DNA of 64,000 nt from JACVRW01 sp963827065 (GTDB lineage: Bacteria; Actinomycetota; Thermoleophilia; Solirubrobacterales; Thermoleophilaceae): contig CAWGZM010000001.1 in assembly GCA_963827065.1 (NCBI GenBank), forward strand, positions 372,001-436,000. The letters are read 5' to 3'. How positions within the stretch are numbered: the first letter of the stretch is position 1; every line of letters starts with the position of its first letter. A program made the translations under genes and the position numbers. Below, piece after piece: positions 58,863-64,000 of the stretch. The notes under the pieces are model-generated. The model had not been told where the DNA came from. It did not search any database and saw only the letters and a program-made list of their open reading frames with translations.

Positions 58863-60542
58863 TCAGAAGAGTCCCACGGTCCGCCCCTCGGCGTCGATGT
58901 CGACGTTGAACGCGGCCGGCTGCTTGCCGAGGCCCGGCATCTGCTGGATGTCGCCGCAGAGCGGCACGAGCCAGCCGGCGCCGGTGTAGGCGCGGATGTC
59001 GCGGACCGGGAGCTCGAAGTCCTCGGGGGCGTTCAGGAGCGCGGGGTCGGCCGACAGCGACAGGTGCGTCTTCGCCATGCAGATCGGCAGCTTGTCGAGC
59101 CCGTCCTCGTGGTACTGGCGCATCTTGCGCTGGGCGTCGAGGTAGAAGACGACCTCCTTGGCGCCGTAGACCTTCTTGGCCACCTTCTCGATCTTCACGT
59201 GGATCGGATCGTCGTCGTCGTAGGTGAACGAGAACTCGTTGCTCTGCTCGGCGGCGTCCGCCACCGCCTCCGCGAGCGCTGCCGCGCCCTCGCCGCCGCG
59301 CGCGAAGCCGTCGTTGACCTCGGCGCCGTGCGCGCCGGCCTCGAGCGAGAGCCTGCGCACGAGCTCGACCTCCTCGTCGGTGTCGCCGGGGCGCCGGTTC
59401 ACGGCGACGACGCAGGGAAGCCCGAACGTCTTCACGATCCCCAGGTGACGGCGCAGGTTGGCGAAGCCGTCCTCGAGTGCCGACTTCGCCTTCGAGGAGT
59501 CGACGCGCGGGTCGTCCTCGACGCCGCCGTGGTGCTTGAGCGCGCGCACGGTCGCCACCAGTACGACCGCGCTCGGCGTCAGGGCGCCCTTGCGGCAGAC
59601 GATGTCGAAGAACTTCTCCATGCCCATGTCGGAGCCGAAGCCCGACTCGGTGATCACGTATTCGCCCAGCTTCTGGCCGATCAGGTCGGCCACGAGCGAC
59701 GAGTTGCCGTGCGCGATGTTCGCGAACGGGCCTGCGTGCATCAGGCAGGGCTGCCCCTCGAGCGTCTGGATCAGATTCGGCTTCAGGGCGTCCTTCAACA
59801 GCACGGTCATGGCGCCCGCCGCACCCAGGTCCTCCGCGGTCACGGGCCTGCCGCCGTCGAACGAGTGCGCGACGGTGATCGCGCCGAGGCGCTTGCGCAG
59901 GTCCTGCAGGTCGCGCGCCACGGCGAGGATCGCCATCACCTCGGACGCTGCGGTGATGTCGAAGCCGGACTCGCGCGGGTAGCCGTTGGCGCGCCCGCCC
60001 TGGCCGAGCGTGATCGCCCGCAGGGCGCGGTCGTTCATGTCGAGCGCGCGCTTCCAGTCGACCCGCAGGGCGTCGATCTTGTGCGGGTTCCCGTGCAGGA
60101 TCGACGCGTCGAGCAGCGCGGCGAGCAGATTGTTGGCGGCCCCGATCGCGTGGATGTCGCCGGTGAAGTGGAGGTTCAGGTCCTCCATCGGCACCACCTG
60201 GGTCATGCCGCCGCCGGCGGCGCCGCCCTTGATGCCGAAGACCGGGCCGAGCGACGGCTCGCGTAGGCACAGGAGCGGATCCTTGCCGATGTGGCCGAGC
60301 CCCTGGGTCAGGCCGACGGCCGTGGTCGTCTTGCCCTCGCCCGCCTTGGTCGGCGTGACCCCGGCGACGCATACGATCTTCCCGTCCGGCACGTCCTTCA
60401 TCCGGTCGAGGACGCCGAGCGAGACCTTGGCCTTGTAGCGGCCGTAGGGCTCGAACTCGTCGGGCGTCAGGCCCGAGCGCTCGGCGATCGTCTCGATCGG
60501 CAGAAGCTCGGCTTCCTGCGCGATCTCCAGGCTGCTCTTCAT
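58863..60542 (-). CDS. fhs: Formate-tetrahydrofolate ligase
   Basis: A 559-residue enzyme that joins formate to tetrahydrofolate with ATP, or runs in reverse to make ATP and formate. The P-loop is in TPTKAGEGKTTTAVGLTQGL; EPSLGPVFGIKGGAAGGG, MNDRALRAITLGQGG and FGSDMGMEKFFDIVCRKG are strongly conserved. It sits between soxB-like and gntR in the amine operon, so it handles C1 units released by demethylation. The ATG at 60542 follows a GAGAGGA site. In serine-cycle methylotrophs this enzyme (FtfL) feeds formate into the cycle. Confidence 0.95.
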   Translation of the reverse strand: MKSSLEIAQEAELLPIETIAERSGLTPDEFEPYGRYKAKVSLGVLDRMKDVPDGKIVCVAGVTPTKAGEGKTTTAVGLTQGLGHIGKDPLLCLREPSLGPVFGIKGGAAGGGMTQVVPMEDLNLHFTGDIHAIGAANNLLAALLDASILHGNPHKIDALRVDWKRALDMNDRALRAITLGQGGRANGYPRESGFDITAASEVMAILAVARDLQDLRKRLGAITVAHSFDGGRPVTAEDLGAAGAMTVLLKDALKPNLIQTLEGQPCLMHAGPFANIAHGNSSLVADLIGQKLGEYVITESGFGSDMGMEKFFDIVCRKGALTPSAVVLVATVRALKHHGGVEDDPRVDSSKAKSALEDGFANLRRHLGIVKTFGLPCVVAVNRRPGDTDEEVELVRRLSLEAGAHGAEVNDGFARGGEGAAALAEAVADAAEQSNEFSFTYDDDDPIHVKIEKVAKKVYGAKEVVFYLDAQRKMRQYHEDGLDKLPICMAKTHLSLSADPALLNAPEDFELPVRDIRAYTGAGWLVPLCGDIQQMPGLGKQPAAFNVDIDAEGRTVGLF

Positions 60543-60609
60543 TGGCGGTCCTCTCTGCCTTGGGCGAGGGCGCGGGCTTGGCCCGCGCCGGAGCAATTGC
60601 TGTCCATCA

Positions 60610-61827
60610 TCAGTGGCTCACCGCCGCTGCGGCCAGCTCGGAAACCAGCTTGTCCTCGTAGAAGCGCTCGAGCGCGAACGGCGCTATCAGCTCGGGCGTC
60701 TTGCCCGTCGCGGCGAGCTCGGCGAGCGTCTTGCCGACGATCGGCGCCGCCTTGAACCCGTATGTGCCCCAACCCGAGCTGACGTGGAAGCCCTCGACCT
60801 CGGTCTTGCCGAGGATCGGGCTGTAGTCCGGGCTCAGATCGCAGAGGCCCGCCCAGCTGCGCAGGATGCGCGCGCGCTCGAGCTGCGGGAACAGCTCGAG
60901 CGAGTGGCGGCAGACCTCCTGCATGAAGTTGAGCGTGCCCTGCATGCGGTAGGTCGTCCACGGCTCGATCTCGGCACCCATCAGGAACTCGCCGCGGTCC
61001 GTCTGCGAGATGTACACGTGCATCTGCGAGGAGACGATCACCACGTCGAGCAGCGGCTTCAACGGCTCCGTCACGCAGGCCTGCAGGATGTGCGTCGTGA
61101 TCGGCATGCGCACGCCCGCCATGTCCGAGATCAGCGAGCTCCAGCCGGCGGTGCAGTTGAGCACGGTGCCGGCCTTGATGCGGCCGCGGTTGGTCACCAC
61201 GCCGGACACACGCCCGTTCTCCCGCTCGATCCCGGTGACCTCGGTGTAGGGGTGGATCTCGGCGCCGCCGTGGTCGGCACCGCGGGCGAGACCCCAGACG
61301 ACGGCGTCGTGGCGGATCACGCCGCCGGGCGGGTGGTAGAGCGCGCCCATGATCGGGTGCACCGCGTCCGGGTTGTCCACCTGCATCGCCGGCGCGAGCT
61401 TCTTGATCTCGTCGGGATAGATCAGCCGCGAGTCGATTCCGTTCAGGCGGTTGACCTCGGCGCGGTTGGCCATGACGAACATCGCGCGGTCCGTGTGGGC
61501 GAGAGTGAGGTGGCCGTTCTGGGAGAACAGCAGGTTGAAGTTGAGCTCCTTCGAGAGGCCCTCGTAGAGCTTGACCGAGGCGTCGTAGAAGCGCGCGCCC
61601 TCCTCGGTCTTGTAGTTGGAGCGCAGGATCGTCGTGTTGCGCCCGGCCGCGCCCGAGCCGATGTAGCTCTTCTCGAGGATCGCGACGTTCTTGACGCCGT
61701 GGTCGCGCGCCAGGTAGTACGCGGCCGCGAGGCCGTGCGAGCCGCCGCCGATGATCACGACGTCATATGAGTCCTTCAGCTCCGGGCGCCGCCGCCACAT
61801 GCGCCGCTTGCGGAAGATGTCAAGCAC
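60610..61827 (-). CDS. soxB: Sarcosine oxidase beta / N-methylglutamate dehydrogenase flavoprotein subunit (SoxB/MgdA-like)
   Basis: A 405-residue FAD/FMN-binding subunit of the heterotetrameric sarcosine oxidase family. RKRRMWRRRPELKDSYDVVI, IGGGSHGLAAAYYLARDHGV, YIGSGAAGRNTTILRSNYKT and the C-terminal FHVSSGWGTYGFKAAPIVGK match SoxB closely; His in the N-terminal region is the usual flavin-linking area. The GTG at 61827 overlaps the SoxG-like stop by eight bases. N-methylglutamate dehydrogenase MgdA is a close relative, and context (two Mgs-like sets) makes either substrate possible. Confidence 0.88.
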   Translation of the reverse strand: MLDIFRKRRMWRRRPELKDSYDVVIIGGGSHGLAAAYYLARDHGVKNVAILEKSYIGSGAAGRNTTILRSNYKTEEGARFYDASVKLYEGLSKELNFNLLFSQNGHLTLAHTDRAMFVMANRAEVNRLNGIDSRLIYPDEIKKLAPAMQVDNPDAVHPIMGALYHPPGGVIRHDAVVWGLARGADHGGAEIHPYTEVTGIERENGRVSGVVTNRGRIKAGTVLNCTAGWSSLISDMAGVRMPITTHILQACVTEPLKPLLDVVIVSSQMHVYISQTDRGEFLMGAEIEPWTTYRMQGTLNFMQEVCRHSLELFPQLERARILRSWAGLCDLSPDYSPILGKTEVEGFHVSSGWGTYGFKAAPIVGKTLAELAATGKTPELIAPFALERFYEDKLVSELAAAAVSH

Positions 61828-62551
61828 CGGGCGCCATCTCTGCGACCGGCTCGTCGATCGGATCGAGGGCGTCGACCCCGACGGGGCCCCCGCCCAGGTT
61901 GCCCGCGGCATCGGCCACCACGGTCCACACGTACTGGCCGAGCGCGGCGCCGAAGAGCATCAGGAAGCGGTCCTCGCCCTCGCGCAGCACGGCGCCGGGC
62001 GTGCGCGCCACCGAGCCGGGCCTGAAGCCGTGCACGGGCAGCGCCTGCGGGCGCAGGTCGAGGGCCGTGAAGCGCGCAAATGTCTCGCGCGCCAGCGGGC
62101 CGGCGATCGTCAGCGCCGCGAAGACGGTCGTCACGTCGAGGACGGTCGCGTGGCCGGCCGCGCTCCCGGCGCCGTTCTCGAGCGAGGCGAGCAGCTCCGC
62201 GGCCTCGCCGGGCTCACACAGGACGATCGCGCGCTCACGCGTGTAGGGGCACCACCAGGCGCTGAGCGAGCGCGTCGCCCGTCCGAGCTCGAGCGGGCGC
62301 GCTCCGGCGCCGGCGACGATCGCCGCGAGATCGCCGGGGTCCGCCTGGATCTCGATCTTGCCGAGGTGCGAGAGGTCCGCGAAGCCGACGCTCGCGGCGC
62401 AGCGCCCGCCCTCCGCCTCGGGGCCGTCGAAGCTGGCCGCCACGCGCCATCCGTCGCGCTCCTCGAGCCGGGCGCCCGCGTCGAGCGCCTGGCGCTCCAT
62501 CGGGCTGCGCGCCGGGGCGTTCCGCCCGGGTGAGAGGAACTCCAGGCTCAT
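61820..62551 (-). CDS. soxG: Sarcosine oxidase gamma subunit-like (SoxG/MgdD)
   Basis: A 243-residue GcvT-like gamma subunit. VGFADLSHLGKIEIQADPGD, VLDVTTVFAALTIAGPLARE and LDLRPQALPVHGFRPGSVAR, then GEDRFLMLFGAALGQYVWTV, follow the SoxG pattern. It overlaps the SoxA-like stop as ATGA and the SoxB-like start by eight bases. The gene order A-G-B differs from the classic B-D-A-G. Confidence 0.82.
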   Translation of the reverse strand: MSLEFLSPGRNAPARSPMERQALDAGARLEERDGWRVAASFDGPEAEGGRCAASVGFADLSHLGKIEIQADPGDLAAIVAGAGARPLELGRATRSLSAWWCPYTRERAIVLCEPGEAAELLASLENGAGSAAGHATVLDVTTVFAALTIAGPLARETFARFTALDLRPQALPVHGFRPGSVARTPGAVLREGEDRFLMLFGAALGQYVWTVVADAAGNLGGGPVGVDALDPIDEPVAEMAPGA

Positions 62552-64000
62552 GAGCGCAGCACCTCGCCATCCGGGTCGTAGAAGGGCTTCGTCACGACCT
62601 CGGCCGCCAGCGTCGTGCCGTTGTCGGAGATCGTCACGCCGGCGCCGTCCTTCGCGAGCGCCGCCGGCACCCAGGCCAGCCCGATCACCTTGCCGAGCTG
62701 GGGCGAGTAGCGGGCGCTCGTGACCTGGCCCATCGGGCTGTCGCCGTCGGGCATGATCGCGGCCCCCTCGGTGGGCACGTGACCGTTCTCGAGCGTGATG
62801 CCGACGAGCGCCGTCTCGAGCGGCTCGTCCGCGTAGCGCTCCAGCGCCCACTTGCCGATGAAGTCCTGCTCCTTGTCGAGCTTGACGATCCAGGGCATCG
62901 CGGCGCCGAACGGGTTCGACTCGGAATCGGTGTCCTGGCCGACGAGGATGTGCATCTTCTGGAGGCGCAGGAGCCGCTGCGGCTCGAGGCCGAACGGCTT
63001 GAGGCCGTACTGCCGGCCTGCATCCAGCAGCGCGTCCCAGAGATGCTCGCCCTGCGCGGACGGGAAGTGGATCTCGTAGCCGACCTCGCCGACGAACCCG
63101 ATCCGCAGGATCAGGCAGGGCACGCCGGCCACCTCGGCGCGCTTCCCGTCGAGATAGGTGAACGCCTCGCTCGAGCAGTCGAGCTCAGTGACCGCCGCCA
63201 TGATCTCTCGCGAGCGCGGGCCGGCGAGGTTGACCGCGCCGAGGCCCTGGGTCACGTCGGTCAGATGGACGTCGAGGCGCCAGTCGGCGAGCCACCAGGA
63301 GAACCAGTCGTAGACGGCGCCCGCGCCGCTCGACGTGGTGGTGACGTAGAAGGAGTCTTCGTCGAGCCGGCAGATCGTGCCGTCGTCCATGATCCGGCCG
63401 GCATCGCTCGCCATCACGCCGTAGCGGATCCGGCCCGGCTTCAGGTTCGAGAAGCGGTTCGGGTAGAGGCGGTCGAGGAAGTCGCCCGCGTCGGGGCCGC
63501 CGACGATCAGCTTGCCGAGCGTCGAGACGTCGATCAGGCCTGCCGCGTCGTGCACGGCGAGCGCCTCGGCGCGCGGGTTGCCGTAGTCGTAGGCGCGCCG
63601 CCAATCGCCCGCCCACATGATGTTGCCGCCGAGCTCGCGGTGGCGCGCGTGGATCGCGGAGCGCTTGGCCGGCTCGAAGGGGCGCCCGGCGAGCGCGCCC
63701 ATCGGCACCGAGACCCAGGGCGGCCGCGCGGTCGTCGTACCGATCTCCTCGAGGCTCTGGCCGGTCTCCTCCGCCATCAGCCTGACCGCGGGGAGCTGGC
63801 ACATGCGGCCCTGGCAGGGGCCCATCGTCGTCGTCGTGTAGCGCTTGGAGAGCTCGATCGAGTCGTAGCCCTCCTCGATGCTCAGCTTGATGTCCTTGGC
63901 GGTCACGTCCTCGCAGAGACACGCGAAGCACTTGCCCTTCCGCCCGCTCGTCACGGGCGGGGGCACGGCGGTCGCCTGCGGCTCGGCGGTCAGGCCTTTG
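62548..64000 (-). CDS. soxA: Sarcosine oxidase alpha subunit-like (SoxA/MgdC), C-terminal part (cut by window edge)
   Basis: The frame is open to the right edge, so the N-terminal FAD/ferredoxin half is outside the window. Visible from about 63960 is a cysteine-rich motif (KCFACLCEDVTAKDIKLSIE, TTTTMGPCQGRMCQLPAVR) as in SoxA, followed by a GcvT-like folate-binding domain (AVHDAAGLIDVSTLGKLIVG, LYPNRFSNLKPGRIRYGVMA, RIGFVGEVGYEIHFPSAQGE). The alpha subunit binds tetrahydrofolate and captures the methyl carbon as methylene-THF. It is the first visible gene of the long operon running down to 51.6 kb. Confidence 0.9.
   Translation of the reverse strand, partial: KGLTAEPQATAVPPPVTSGRKGKCFACLCEDVTAKDIKLSIEEGYDSIELSKRYTTTTMGPCQGRMCQLPAVRLMAEETGQSLEEIGTTTARPPWVSVPMGALAGRPFEPAKRSAIHARHRELGGNIMWAGDWRRAYDYGNPRAEALAVHDAAGLIDVSTLGKLIVGGPDAGDFLDRLYPNRFSNLKPGRIRYGVMASDAGRIMDDGTICRLDEDSFYVTTTSSGAGAVYDWFSWWLADWRLDVHLTDVTQGLGAVNLAGPRSREIMAAVTELDCSSEAFTYLDGKRAEVAGVPCLILRIGFVGEVGYEIHFPSAQGEHLWDALLDAGRQYGLKPFGLEPQRLLRLQKMHILVGQDTDSESNPFGAAMPWIVKLDKEQDFIGKWALERYADEPLETALVGITLENGHVPTEGAAIMPDGDSPMGQVTSARYSPQLGKVIGLAWVPAALAKDGAGVTISDNGTTLAAEVVTKPFYDPDGEVLRS

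Noticed and set aside
1..64000. CRISPR arrays, rRNA genes, phage or integrase genes
   Set aside because: No regularly spaced direct repeats, rRNA signatures, integrases or phage structural genes were seen.

Overview
The window looks like chromosome from a high-GC actinobacterium, most likely of the Thermoleophilia (Gaiellales or Solirubrobacterales type). The basis is gene content and order. The disA-carD-ispD-ispF-cysS-rlmB block has the actinobacterial arrangement, but it runs into a Firmicutes-style sigH next to a tRNA gene. Codons are strongly G/C-ending, and operons are packed with 1-8 base GTGA, ATGA and TGATG overlaps. This is inferred from sequence alone.

Left part (1-13.4 kb) is mostly housekeeping: two ECF sigma factors (one cut by the window edge, one frameshifted), a PlsC-GpsA fusion, tRNA-Thr, sigH, rlmB, cysS, an amidase, an SDR, ispF, a PHP phosphatase, ispD, carD and disA. 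At 13.4-18 kb lies a three-gene glutamate-synthase-like set (amidotransferase, GXGXG and FMN subunits, related to GlxBCD/MgsABC), divergent from a type III glutamine synthetase. At 18-30 kb come a cation/proton antiporter, a sensor fragment, a GAF/PucR regulator, an ammonium transporter with small membrane proteins, radA, an exonuclease/GIY-YIG protein and a PabB-PabC fusion. A palindromic REP-type repeat occurs twice here, once inside the PabB-PabC reading frame.

Right part (30-64 kb) reads as a methylated-amine and C1 island. A trimethylamine dehydrogenase is followed by ETF-beta, ETF-alpha, a membrane Fe-S ETF:quinone-type oxidoreductase and a phosphoribulokinase domain, which makes a continuous electron route from the amine to the quinone pool. 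Next to them are serine-cycle enzymes (serine-glyoxylate aminotransferase, malyl-CoA lyase-like, PEP carboxylase), a cyclodeaminase/FchA-like protein, a GcvT-like protein and formate-THF ligase. At the far end is a long operon encoding sarcosine-oxidase/N-methylglutamate-dehydrogenase-like subunits, a second glutamine synthetase and a second amidotransferase/GXGXG/FMN set. Together these could oxidise trimethylamine and channel methylamine through an N-methylglutamate-type route into folate-bound C1 and the serine cycle. Dimethylamine oxidation, SoxD, and several serine-cycle steps are not in the window.

The most striking unlabelled signal is an 18-bp palindrome, TTGNNCNAATTNGNNCAA. It recurs just upstream of the trimethylamine dehydrogenase, the divergent Amt-like transporter, a PhyH protein, the GcvT protein, a response regulator, a MIO-less lyase and the second glutamine synthetase. 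It looks like the operator of a local amine/C1 regulon, possibly that of the GntR/UTRA regulator at 58 kb. Separately, six genes in the first 26 kb are each broken by one single-base indel, mostly in G/C runs, which suggests consensus errors rather than gene decay.
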